The position numbers and the translations under genes are program-made. The notes under the pieces were generated by a model. That model did not search any database, was not told the origin of the DNA, and worked only from the letters and a program-made list of their open reading frames with translations. From the NCBI GenBank assembly GCA_964412555.1, contig CAYPPG010000111.1:1-15380 (forward strand): a DNA stretch of 15,380 nt, in the 5' to 3' direction. Of this stretch, positions 1 through 8,800 are shown one piece after another. The stretch comes from CAYPPG01 sp964412555. Lineage in GTDB: Bacteria > Hinthialibacterota > Hinthialibacteria > Hinthialibacterales > Hinthialibacteraceae. Each line of letters starts with the position of its first letter. Positions within the stretch are counted from its first letter, which is position 1.

Positions 1-120
1 TGCGGGCAAGATGCCCGCGCTCCGACCCACTGGGAGCGCGGCCATCCTTGGCCGCTTCTTTCCCCGCACCAAGTTTCTCTCTCGCACCTTCCATGCGGGC
101 AAGATGCCCGCGCTCCGACC
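1..120. repeat. 27-bp direct repeat (two copies) with internal hairpins
   Basis: Bases 1-27 and 94-120 are identical over 27 bp. Each copy contains a perfect hairpin, GCGGGCA-AGA-TGCCCGC (2-18 and 95-111). Between the copies lies another perfect hairpin, GCGGCCA-TCCT-TGGCCGC (38-55). The GC-rich composition contrasts with the coding DNA to the right. Short frames across it translate to low-complexity peptides and I do not count them as genes. It looks like a REP/MITE-like interspersed intergenic repeat. The left copy may be cut by the window edge. No transposase is nearby. Confidence 0.8.
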
Positions 121-130
121 GAATGGAATA

Positions 131-190
131 CTGGACACACGAAACCCATTGTTGTTGTTCGGGTTGTTCCTGTTGCGATTGGCAGACCGG
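131..190 (-). repeat. A-rich copy of the FGE-domain 3' end: candidate DGR template repeat or relic
   Basis: On the minus strand this segment would translate as RSANRNRNNPNNNNGFRV, homologous to the C-terminus of the 389-4897 protein, RSAYR...GFRV. Bases 157-189 align without gaps to 434-466: 27 of 33 positions are identical, and all six differences are at A in this copy (A to T four times, A to G twice). Bases 131-144 match 399-412 at 13 of 14 positions. Between these blocks the copy is 9 bp shorter than the gene. It has no start codon, and an in-frame TAG lies just upstream (at about 218-220, minus strand), so it is non-coding. The AAC-rich make-up is what template repeats of diversity-generating retroelements look like. 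The alternative is a truncated 3' relic of a paralogous FGE gene, cut by the flanking palindromes. Confidence 0.6.
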
Positions 191-198
191 ATTGTCAA

Positions 199-218
199 GG
201 CAGACACGTAGGTCTGCC
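199..218. repeat. REP-like palindrome A
   Basis: Perfect 7-bp inverted repeat GGCAGAC / GTCTGCC around the six-base loop ACGTAG. Read on the minus strand it aligns with palindrome B (248-271) with only three differences, including a compensated stem pair. It borders the candidate template repeat, whose GGCAGACC (181-188) also matches the right arm. Confidence 0.75.
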
Positions 219-247
219 CCTACATTTGCGCATTGTTGTTATCTGTT

Positions 248-271
248 GGGGCAAACCTATGTGTTTGCCCC
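248..271. repeat. REP-like palindrome B
   Basis: Perfect 9-bp inverted repeat GGGGCAAAC / GTTTGCCCC around the loop CTATGT. It is the same element type as 199-218 in the opposite orientation. One stem position changes from G-C to A-T on both sides, which preserves pairing. Confidence 0.75.
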
Positions 272-308
272 CTCCTCTATGCTTACCTTCATTTTAAAAT
301 TCTCGCGA

Positions 309-328
309 GCTGCGCCTTACGGCGCAGC
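309..328 (-). terminator. GC-rich hairpin downstream of the lectin/FGE gene, possible terminator
   Basis: Perfect 8-bp stem GCTGCGCC / GGCGCAGC with a four-base loop. On the minus strand, the strand of the gene ending at 389, the loop reads GTAA, a GNRA tetraloop. It lies 61 bp past the stop codon. No clean U-tract follows (TCGCGAGAATTTTAAAAT), so it could be a transcript-stabilising stem or another intergenic repeat rather than an intrinsic terminator. Confidence 0.35.
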
Positions 329-388
329 AAGAGAGAAAAGGGTATAGAGTTTAAAGTGCACAGGGTAATAGGGATACACTGCATAGGG

Positions 389-3300
389 CTACGGAGTCCT
401 GGTCACACGAAAACCAAAGTTGTTGCTCGTGTCGTTCGGGTAGTACCAGCCGCGATAGGCAGACCGGCAGCTCCAGGCGCCGTTGTCCCAGTAGCCACCA
501 CGAAGAACCCTATATTGATTCGATTGAATATTCACAGGATTCTGTGCCGGTGATCTAGAATAATAATCGTCATCATACCAATCCGTACACCACTCCCACA
601 CATTCCCGCTCATATCATACAACCCAAAATCATTTGGCAACTTCAATCCTACTTCCTTTGTCCCGCTGGAACTATTACCCCAATACCAAGCATAATCATC
701 GATCTCCGTATAATTTAGATCATCTCCCCAATAAAATCGCGACGTTGTCCCCGCACGGCATGCATACTCCCACTCCGCCTCCGTCGGCAAACGATACCCA
801 TTCGCATTTTCATTCATATCCCAATTATTCTCGTTGTACACGATTTGCAATCCTTCTTTTTGACTCAGGTAATTACAAAACAGCACAGCACCATACCACG
901 ATACTTCAACCATCGGTTGATCCCAGGATTTTCCATAAGTATTGTTCCGCAAATTATAATTTCCGCCACTTCTCGTTAGAGGACAATCACTATCCGACCA
1001 ATCCACACCGGATTCACTCCCCGTTGCTTCCAAAAAAGCGGCATACTGGCTTACTGTCACCTCATACTTCCCCATATAAAAATCCCGCGTCAACGTCACT
1101 TGATGCTGCGGCCCTTCATCCGAACCCCGGTCTTTCTCATTACTCGGCGATCCCATCGTGAACGTGCCATGCGGGATGCGCACCAGTTCCAGCGGCTTTG
1201 CGCCGGAGGGCAAATCGGGTAAATTGACAGTGATCGTTTCAAGGGGTTCGACAGGAAAATTGTTCGTGCTCCCGAGAATGCTTTCCCATTCCTCTTGCCC
1301 TGTGCTGTCCAGGTCAAAGAACGCATATTTCTGACCGTAAAGATTTCTATCACCTTCGAGCAAGCTCTTCGCCGATTCAATTGCCGGTTCCAGTTCATCA
1401 CGTCCGGGATACGCAAGATCGCCGTACGCATCGCATGAATCGGTAACACCATAGGTTTGCAGGATAGGAACCACCATGCAGTCCGATGAGAGGTTTGAAT
1501 CAAGAACTTGCCCGAGTTTGACACCCACATAATCCGGAATAGGGGTGTGGTCGTCTCCGCAATCGCACAACGGATAGGGGCCTGCGTATGGATTGCAGGG
1601 GAAATGATAGATCATCGGCATCAGCATATTTGCCGCAAAACTTAGCCCGTGATAATCCTGGCCGTTGTAATATTTGGCGTCATTAGCGCTGTTGAAGGTG
1701 ATGACACACGCGCCCAGCCGTTTTCCGCGCACATCCCATACTTCATGAAGCACCTCACCGGTGAATGACGTGATATTTTCCCATTTGTTCGAGTCTTCAC
1801 TGCTTCCGCTTTCATTCTCGTATCGCAGATTGTCAACAATGACGCCATCCACCCCCAAATCGGCGAGGTAAGCGGCGGTGTTCTTGAGGAACAGGGTATG
1901 GATAGGATCCAGTTCCCAGCCGTTACTCTCCCGGCCAAGGCCGACAGGACCGCCCTGGATTGCCGCGAAACAATGCATCCAGGCGTACACCTTCGTTCCC
2001 CGCTTGTGAGCTTCTGTCAAGATATTACCAAGATGGAAACTGTCCTCCGATTCTGCGAGGGAAAGATTTGCGGGCAGCGCCGGGAGATCATTGTCTGTAA
2101 GAAACAGTTTCCCCTGTCCCAAATCGTCAGGCCACATCAATTCGAGCGCAATTCCGCCGATGGCTTTGTCACCGAGATAATCGAAGGGGTCTTTGTTTGA
2201 CATATAATATGGGGCGAACATGATGACGCTGTTTTCTTCCAGCAGCCCTTTTTGGGGGATGTTTGCTTGTGTTGGAGTGGGAGAGGGGGTGGGAGTACTG
2301 GATAGGGTTGGTTCCGGGGTAGAAGGAAGTTCAATCGTATCTGATAACAATACTTTTTCCCATAAAGGATACGACATTTCTAACGGAGGGATTGATTCAT
2401 CGATGATCTCCAGATCGAGAAGATCAATCCCGATGATTCCATCCACTCCTGTTTTTAATTCCCAAGAATAAGAGGGGTGAAGTGTTACTTTTCCGGATAA
2501 TTGCGCATATGGTTTCAGAGCCAGCATCGGTCCCGCCACACCATAAAATTTGATAGCTAGTTGAGGCCGAAGATAACACATGGCTTCAACATCGGCATGG
2601 GAGTCGGACCAATCCGGCGGATAAGGATTGAAGGTGTTGGTCAGGCTCAGGATGGGATTCCAGGATTGATGAATCCATTCGGCGCCCAAACCGGCAACGA
2701 CGTTCGTATGAAAACCGGTTTGGACTTCTACTGTCGAACCAATGTTCACATCGATACCACCAAGAATGCTGAAGGTAATCTGCATGATAACTGGTACGTG
2801 TCCGAGTTGTAAATTTTTTATATGATGAGATTCAAAAATAGTAATCGACTTTTCAAGATCAACTTGATCTCCAACGGCAAGGCGAAATGTATAGTCCAGT
2901 TCCAAATCTCCGATTACTTCGATTTTGAAAAAATTGGTTTTTTGATCTTTGATTTCGAGTTCGAGGAGTAAATCCGGATCAAACTCGATCATGCCTTCCG
3001 TTATTTCGATCCAGATGTTGTCATCTTTGAACAGTGTGGTGTTGGATAAATCTTGGGAGAGAGTACTTACCACCATTTGAGGGACAACGCCCTTGCGCTG
3101 AAGTGTTGACTGGGGAATCGTCCAATCGATATCGGTTAAGTTGACACTCAATGATCCTTGTTCGACGGCTTCGGCCAAGCTGGCTTTTTCCGTTTCCACA
3201 TGCATCTGTTGTCCATCGAGAGTTACATTGACAACTTTCCGCAGGTAACCGCCGTTTTCAGTGCCGACAAGAATGTCACCTGACTGAAGATTCGGTTGCC

Positions 3301-4897
3301 CGCTGCCGGTATACGTGAATACATATTCATTCCCATCGACTTCGCCCAAAATTATATCCGGATTATCATCGATCACACGGACATGATCTGCAATGATGGG
3401 TACCAAAGTTGGTGTTGGTGTCGGAGTGGAAGGCACAATCCGTTCGATTTTGAAATTATCAACCCGATGAAGTTCCCATCCCGCCCCAGTCGTACCGACA
3501 ATCGCAAAGAGACAATTCTGTGATACGACATCATGGACCGAAGCCGTCAAAATTCTTTGGTGATTCATTCCGTAGGATTCGTTGGTCAGATACACCTCCA
3601 ATGATCCCGAAGAGATTACGATATCGATCCGAAACTGTCCGCCTCTTTTGAAATTGGGAATATCACTAGTATAAGCCACCGGCTTACTTAAATCGCCATT
3701 CAAATTGACTGCGATATGGTTTGCGTCTTGGTCTCCATATGGATGATTATAAGGTTGATTGTTGAATGTATCGATCTCCACCATAAAACCGCTTTTTTGT
3801 GGCATTCCAAATGTTCCACCGGAAGTAGTGATGAGACGAGTGTCTCTTTGAATGTTTTCGGATTCAAAACACAACACCGCCATCCCATCTGCACCATTGC
3901 CTAATCCTCCCGGACGCTGAACTTGGAAATCAAAACTGATACGGATATCATCCGGCTGGATCAGATGATTCAAGACCAAGGCTCCCAATTGCGAATCCTG
4001 GGATTTTGTTAGAATCAAATCAGCGCTGTTTTGATCCACATATGCGTCACCGACAAGCGTAAAATCGTTGAGAGAAGGATTGGAAAAATCCTCCTTAAAT
4101 AAAAGAGTCTCGTCTGTAGAAACGATGGTAGGAGTAGGAGTCACTGTGTCTTGGGGAACAGGAGTCGGAGTACTTGTTGGCGTATTTGTAAACGCCAAAG
4201 TTGGAGAATTAGTTGGTGTTGGAGTAAATGTCGCCGTCGGAGTCGGTAAGTATTCTTTGATTTCATCATAATGGAACGATTGAATAGCAGGATCATTTTC
4301 AGTGCCGTTCAAGAAATCCGTATTATAAAAGCGCCCGGATTCAAGAAGAAAAATTTCCAAATTATCCAAATAAACCGTTAGCGGTTCTGTTTCGCTCGTA
4401 TTGAGTACCTGAATGATCGGTTGAAAACCTGTGGAAGGTGGAAGAAAGAAATCAGATAGTCTTCGATACCGGTTCAGAAAATATGCCCCGTTGTTCGGTG
4501 TTAATGTTGAGACAAAGGTATTCTCTCCTTGATCAATAGAAGCCAGATAGACAGAGGCATGAGCGGCGTTTGTTCGGACACTGCAGCGGATGAAAGCCAT
4601 TCGTTCTGATTCAACGATAGATGGATTGATCATCACGCCCTCACCCGGATCAGCGACGATCATGGCTCCGTATCCATCCGTCGCGCCTTTGAAGGCATTA
4701 TCTATTGGAATTTGCCCGAACGATACATCTGCTTCCGGATAACTATCAAAACCCGCGCCAAGAATCATCAATCCGTTTTCTTCAGCTGATGTGTCGGAAA
4801 ACTCATATATAATTGACTCTTCTTGCGCCCAAAGAGGAGCACAGACCACTACCATCCCTATCAATACCCCAATTCTTTTGAACAAACGTGAACTCAT
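389..4897 (-). CDS. Secreted multi-domain protein: lectin-like, TIM-barrel-like and FGE-sulfatase domains
   Basis: 1502 residues. ATG at 4895-4897 has a GAGGT ribosome site (4904-4908) six bases upstream. A signal peptide (residues 1 to about 25, ...APLWA|Q) points to export. Domains in order: a beta-rich N-terminal domain (26-190); a Thr/Pro linker (216-258); an L-type-lectin-like domain (264-487, with GNGADGMAV and VEIDTFNN motifs); a second TP linker (489-501); an unassigned beta-rich region (503-855, with KFYGVAGP); a third TP linker (856-883); a TIM-barrel/glycosidase-like region (890-1210, with GTKVYAWM and GVDGVIVDN, D1022); and an FGE-sulfatase domain (1236-1500, with GTFTMGS, RLPTEAEWEYACRAG, GNVWEW). 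In the FGE domain the second copper cysteine is kept (C1477), but the position of the first appears to be N1472, so catalysis is unlikely and a ligand-binding C-type lectin fold is more likely. Its last residues resemble a DGR variable region. It is preceded by its own sigma-54 promoter. The domain calls are by eye. The sugar or protein ligand is unknown. Confidence 0.9.
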   Translation of the reverse strand: MSSRLFKRIGVLIGMVVVCAPLWAQEESIIYEFSDTSAEENGLMILGAGFDSYPEADVSFGQIPIDNAFKGATDGYGAMIVADPGEGVMINPSIVESERMAFIRCSVRTNAAHASVYLASIDQGENTFVSTLTPNNGAYFLNRYRRLSDFFLPPSTGFQPIIQVLNTSETEPLTVYLDNLEIFLLESGRFYNTDFLNGTENDPAIQSFHYDEIKEYLPTPTATFTPTPTNSPTLAFTNTPTSTPTPVPQDTVTPTPTIVSTDETLLFKEDFSNPSLNDFTLVGDAYVDQNSADLILTKSQDSQLGALVLNHLIQPDDIRISFDFQVQRPGGLGNGADGMAVLCFESENIQRDTRLITTSGGTFGMPQKSGFMVEIDTFNNQPYNHPYGDQDANHIAVNLNGDLSKPVAYTSDIPNFKRGGQFRIDIVISSGSLEVYLTNESYGMNHQRILTASVHDVVSQNCLFAIVGTTGAGWELHRVDNFKIERIVPSTPTPTPTLVPIIADHVRVIDDNPDIILGEVDGNEYVFTYTGSGQPNLQSGDILVGTENGGYLRKVVNVTLDGQQMHVETEKASLAEAVEQGSLSVNLTDIDWTIPQSTLQRKGVVPQMVVSTLSQDLSNTTLFKDDNIWIEITEGMIEFDPDLLLELEIKDQKTNFFKIEVIGDLELDYTFRLAVGDQVDLEKSITIFESHHIKNLQLGHVPVIMQITFSILGGIDVNIGSTVEVQTGFHTNVVAGLGAEWIHQSWNPILSLTNTFNPYPPDWSDSHADVEAMCYLRPQLAIKFYGVAGPMLALKPYAQLSGKVTLHPSYSWELKTGVDGIIGIDLLDLEIIDESIPPLEMSYPLWEKVLLSDTIELPSTPEPTLSSTPTPSPTPTQANIPQKGLLEENSVIMFAPYYMSNKDPFDYLGDKAIGGIALELMWPDDLGQGKLFLTDNDLPALPANLSLAESEDSFHLGNILTEAHKRGTKVYAWMHCFAAIQGGPVGLGRESNGWELDPIHTLFLKNTAAYLADLGVDGVIVDNLRYENESGSSEDSNKWENITSFTGEVLHEVWDVRGKRLGACVITFNSANDAKYYNGQDYHGLSFAANMLMPMIYHFPCNPYAGPYPLCDCGDDHTPIPDYVGVKLGQVLDSNLSSDCMVVPILQTYGVTDSCDAYGDLAYPGRDELEPAIESAKSLLEGDRNLYGQKYAFFDLDSTGQEEWESILGSTNNFPVEPLETITVNLPDLPSGAKPLELVRIPHGTFTMGSPSNEKDRGSDEGPQHQVTLTRDFYMGKYEVTVSQYAAFLEATGSESGVDWSDSDCPLTRSGGNYNLRNNTYGKSWDQPMVEVSWYGAVLFCNYLSQKEGLQIVYNENNWDMNENANGYRLPTEAEWEYACRAGTTSRFYWGDDLNYTEIDDYAWYWGNSSSGTKEVGLKLPNDFGLYDMSGNVWEWCTDWYDDDYYSRSPAQNPVNIQSNQYRVLRGGYWDNGAWSCRSAYRGWYYPNDTSNNFGFRVTRTP
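434..466 (-). other. Candidate variable region of the FGE domain
   Basis: These 33 bases encode residues 1478-1488 (RSAYRGWYYPN). Compared with the copy at 157-189, codons AAT, AAC, AGG, AAC, AAC have become TAT, GGC, TGG, TAC, TAC, giving Y1481, G1483, W1484, Y1485 and Y1486. Only adenines of the copy are changed. In DGR target proteins with this fold, the C-terminal segment forms the ligand-binding face. The following stretch (residues 1489-1494) has three codons without counterpart in the copy, so the copy as it stands cannot have templated the whole region. Confidence 0.55.
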
Positions 4898-4937
4898 TTT
4901 TTTACCTCATTTCAGTTATTGAATCAATATGATTTAC

Positions 4938-4953
4938 GCAAAAATTGTACCTG
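4938..4953 (-). promoter_or_regulatory. Sigma-54 promoter of the lectin/FGE gene
   Basis: On the minus strand AGGTACAATTTTTGCG has GG at 4950-4951 and GC at 4938-4939, separated by exactly ten bases, with TTGC at the -12 element. The predicted start, near 4926, gives a leader of about 29 bases to the ATG at 4897. Its position relative to the operator triplet matches the other two promoters of this kind in the window. Confidence 0.75.
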
Positions 4954-5014
4954 AATTGTAAAATTGTAAGTGAATAAATATCAGATAGTTGCACATCCCT
5001 CTCTTTACCCCACC

Positions 5015-5032
5015 ATGCAAAAATATTTGACA
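5015..5032 (-). promoter_or_regulatory. Proximal activator site of the lectin/FGE gene
   Basis: On the minus strand TGTCAAATATTTTTGCAT matches the 18-bp consensus TGTCAAAA-NN-TTTTGCTC with a few changes. Its centre is about 85 bp upstream of the -12 element and 67 bp from the nearer distal site, the same spacing as at the other two promoters. Confidence 0.65.
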
Positions 5033-5081
5033 AACCACCCACTCCTTTCAATAACACTTTGATTTCAATAAAGATAAATCA

Positions 5082-5117
5082 TGTCAAAAAATTTTGACAG
5101 AGCAAAAATGATTGACA
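5082..5117 (-). promoter_or_regulatory. Distal tandem activator sites of the lectin/FGE gene
   Basis: Two abutting 18-bp sites. 5082-5099 is a palindrome, TGTCAAAA-AA-TTTTGACA on the plus strand. 5100-5117 reads TGTCAATCATTTTTGCTC on the minus strand. Their centres lie about 152 and 170 bp upstream of the -12 element, a typical range for the enhancer sites of sigma-54 activators. The whole 4898-5163 gap is this control region. The upstream gene's stop codon is at its right end and no terminator is seen. Confidence 0.75.
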
Positions 5118-5163
5118 TTTCTTATTGTACAGACAGGATGTCCGCACCACAATTTTTGACTTT

Positions 5164-5751
5164 TCACTCATTGACCAAAAATCGCCAAAGAAAATTCCCG
5201 GAAGTACATTTTTTCGGCGGGGGGCGTTTGATGATGAGTTCGTAATACTCATCCCAAAATGCCAAGAATCCGGGTAAGCCTGCGATGAGTAGTCCAAGGA
5301 TCATCTTGTCCAATTCAAATCCCTGAGACGAACCACCTCCCCGGAAAAAGCGCAAAAATAATCCCGAAAAGTTTTTCAACGACGATGGATTTTGCAGCAC
5401 TTCAAAAAAAGGAAGAAAGAGACAAGCGAAGAATGGCCGGAAGAAATGACGCAGCATTGAGCGGCGAATGGTGATTTTCATAAAATAGAGGAGGATGAAT
5501 TTGTACAGGGAATGGATCAGCCGAATTACTCCGGCGGTCAAAAACATCCAAACCGGGATTAAAGCCAGTCCATAATTGAGATAACAATAGCAGATACAAC
5601 CCCCCTGTGGACATCCATGCCGGTGGCTTTCCGGATCGACCCTATATTTTTCCGACTGGAAATAAAACCAGCCACAAAAAACGCCGATGACCAACAGTGC
5701 GATCAAAGTTTTCTTGATGAAAGTAAAAGGTGAATCTGTTGCGTTTATCAT
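5164..5751 (-). CDS. Cys-rich multi-pass membrane protein, function unknown
   Basis: 195 residues. I do not recognise the family. ATG at 5749-5751. AAAGGA (5765-5770) lies rather far upstream (13 bases), so translation may be weak or coupled. Three hydrophobic stretches are visible: about 13-31, 58-85 and 148-165. Between the first two, a His/Cys cluster (HRHGCPQGGCICYC) offers four cysteines within ten residues, which could bind a metal or form disulphides. The C-terminal half is Phe- and Arg-rich (HFFRPFFACLFLPFF), with a basic tail containing RPPPKK. It follows the 1172-residue secreted protein on the same strand by 66 bp with no obvious hairpin between, so co-transcription is likely, perhaps as a membrane partner of that protein. 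No sigma-54 promoter was found directly in front of it. Confidence 0.7.
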   Translation of the reverse strand: MINATDSPFTFIKKTLIALLVIGVFCGWFYFQSEKYRVDPESHRHGCPQGGCICYCYLNYGLALIPVWMFLTAGVIRLIHSLYKFILLYFMKITIRRSMLRHFFRPFFACLFLPFFEVLQNPSSLKNFSGLFLRFFRGGGSSQGFELDKMILGLLIAGLPGFLAFWDEYYELIIKRPPPKKCTSGNFLWRFLVNE

Positions 5752-5817
5752 GGCTGGTTTCTTATCCTTTCCTGAAATTGTATTCTACTGCATTTGATAA
5801 TGAGATCGGAATCTTTT

Positions 5818-8800
5818 CTAGAATAGTGAACCGTCTTCGAGTGTGACGGTCACCGATTGATCGAGTTCCACAAATTTTCCGGCGAACACTCCGCGTCCGT
5901 CCGCGCTGGATTTGAACCACAACATACTGTTGGGAGCAAACACTTTCGCTTGGATAAAGGCGAATGCGCCGATCACGGCGGATTTGGGAGCGCTGTTTCC
6001 ATTGCCTTGTTTGGCGTTGGTTCCCATGACGAAGACGGTGATGTCGCCCGCCGTCACATTCGTTTCCGGTGCGGAACCGAAATAGGCGTCATTGTGCATC
6101 AGCAGGTCTTCGTCAATCCGAATCTCGCACGCGCCAAGGCATTCAATCCGGGCATGGTTGCCGATTTCTATTTTTTGCAGATTGTACACACCGCCGGCCA
6201 GCTGCAGGACCGCCGGATCGTTCTTTGGTCCGCTTTTGAGTTTAATAGAACCGTAATCACCGGCCTCCAATACTTTCGTGACTCCTTTCTGCACGGTGAC
6301 ATTGTCGGTGCCGGCTTCAAAAGCAGGAAGCGGAGGCGTGGGATCACAGAGTGTTGCCGGCAGGGGAGATATCAGTTCCCCATTCACGACTGCCTTGTTA
6401 TGCATATTGATTTCGTTATAGAGCACATCCCCCTCGACGGTCGCTCTGTTCTTGAGGCACACGGACGATCCGAAAACGCTGCCGGTGACATGGCAGTTCG
6501 GCTCGACAATTGATTCTCCCGCCGCTCCGCAATCGCCCATCACTTCCGCTTTGGGTTGTGTACTGAAATCTTCTGAAGCGTAAATCGCCATTGAATTCAA
6601 CGTGAGTTGGAGAGGCCGGGTTTCTCCGCATTGTAAACCGGGAACCTGGGCGCCGAAGAAGAGATCGTTCGGATCGAGGACGTTGTTTTCATTGCTGTCC
6701 ACTCCGGTAATGACGACATAATTTCCGGGGAGCATCCCCATTTCCGCATGGCCGTTCTCATCGAGGATCACTGTCGAGACGGAGGGGCAACTGAAATAAA
6801 TTTCATGGAAGAATGCGGAAAGCACACCGTTTCCGGGCATTCCGTCCGCCAGGTCCGCGCAACTGGTTATGGATGCGTCGAACGCCCGCACTTCCATTCC
6901 GGATACCGGTTCACTGACACCGCTGATCATGAAGGCGGCGGTGATATCCAACTTGGTTTGCGAATGGACTGTCACCGTAAACGAACCGGCCGCCGGATTT
7001 TCAGCCGCATCGGTTGCCGAGATAATAACCGTGCTGGTTCCAATCGGGAACAATTCAACGGACAAAGGCAAACTCTCGCGAACTTCCTGCCGGCCGTCCG
7101 CATAATGAAACTCTGTCACGATGGTGGGGAACAAGTCGCGGTTATCGGTAACAGCAATGTCCGGCATATCGATTTCAGTCAATTCTGAACAATCCGATGC
7201 CTGATCGCGTACGATATCTTCCAAGCCGGAAATGACAGGGGGTATTTCATCGCGATTGGAGACAATTCCTAGTGATAATTGATACAGGCCGGTTTGATTT
7301 TCTTGCCAGTTATCCGCACGAACGAGATACACCCCGGTTTTGTTCACTTCAAAATCGGCCAACGATACGGTTTTGACTTTTTTCCGTGATTTCGCGACGG
7401 TAACGAGTTCGCCATCCGGATCGTACAATTCGAAGCGGGGATTGAAATACCAGCGATTGCTCGACGCCTGAGTCATCTCCATTGTGAGCGTAATTTTGTC
7501 TCCCTCGAATGCTTCGAAGGAATATAGGTTCATATCACCGATATAGGCGATTTCCTGGTTTTCCAAAACTTGACCATCGGTGATGGGGTCGACTTCTTCG
7601 CGTTCCCAAATCCAGAGTGAGATTCTGTATTGCCCGCCATAGTTTTCCCGCCAATTGCTGGCCCGGATAATGTATTGTCCGTCCGCCGGGAGAACAAAAT
7701 CCTGCAAATGGACGTAATAAACTTTCTTTCTCGACTGTGCCACTGTCACCAGGCTTCCATCCGGACCGTAGATTTCAAAACGAGGATTGAAATGATAGAT
7801 GTTCTGGGCTTGGGTCATTCTCATTTTGATGAAAATACGATCCCCGGCGGAAGCATTGAATGAATATAGGTTTTTGTCTATTGGATAATTGATAACCTGT
7901 TCTTCAAGACACTGGTCATGATCGATAGCTACAACCGGATCGCGTTCCCATATCCATAAAGAAATTCGGTATTTCCCGCTAAATTGGGAGCTCCAATTAT
8001 CCAATCGAACCAAATATTCGCCTGTTTGTTCCAACACAAAATCCTGAATTTGAACGTGATAACATTTTTTCGAAGATTTCGCGACAGTTACCAATTGACC
8101 ATCCGGAGCATAAACCTCGAAACGGGGACAGAAGTAATAGATATTCGCGGCCTCTGTCATCATGACTCTTAACGTAATCCGCTCCCCTGCATTGCCATTG
8201 AATTTGTATAGATCGTGATCGATGGGGTAATGAAGTTCTTGATCTTCTAAACATTGGTCATGATCGATGGCCACAACCGGATCGCGTTCCCATATCCAGA
8301 GTGAAAGTATGTATGTGCCTACTTGAAACGGACGCCAATTGCTGGCGAGAACTTTGTATTCACCGGATTTCGGCAACACAAAATCCCGAACGGTAACAAC
8401 CGTATGTTTGTATTCGGATTTCGCCACATAAACGCTTTCTCCGTCCGGATCAAGAATATCGAATCGGGGATTAAAATGATATATATTCTCTTCCGCCCAG
8501 GTCATCTTCATTCGCATGGTAATTCGTTCTCCCTGATTCCCATGAAATGTATACACATCGACTTCATCCGGTTGATCAAAACGGCCCTCCAAATACTGAT
8601 CATGATCGATTTGTATGGCTTGTTCATCCGTGGATTGCGTTACTTCCACGTTGTCATACAAACTTTTCCGTCCCCCGACCATGACAGCAGTCTGCCCATC
8701 ATAGGCATCCGAAACGGGATGCAGGCTGGTATAGACCAGTTGTTGATCAATGTAAAATTCCACGAAACCCGTGTCCAAGATTTTGATGGTGGCTCGGTGC

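Noticed and set aside
1..120. CRISPR array
   Set aside because: Only two copies of the 27-bp repeat, separated by 66 bp that contain another hairpin, and no cas genes.
11..553. Short plus-strand frames at the left end as genes
   Set aside because: They run through palindromic repeats and the antisense of the FGE gene's 3' end, have no ribosome sites and give low-complexity peptides.
391..1150. Active formylglycine-generating or sulfatase-maturation enzyme
   Set aside because: The first of the two copper-binding cysteines appears to be Asn, and the domain is the tip of a multi-domain secreted protein without a sulfatase gene nearby.
5857..6513. 218-residue plus-strand frame opposite the secreted repeat protein
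   Set aside because: It lies entirely antisense to a well-supported gene with signal peptide, repeats and ribosome site, and shows no recognisable domain.
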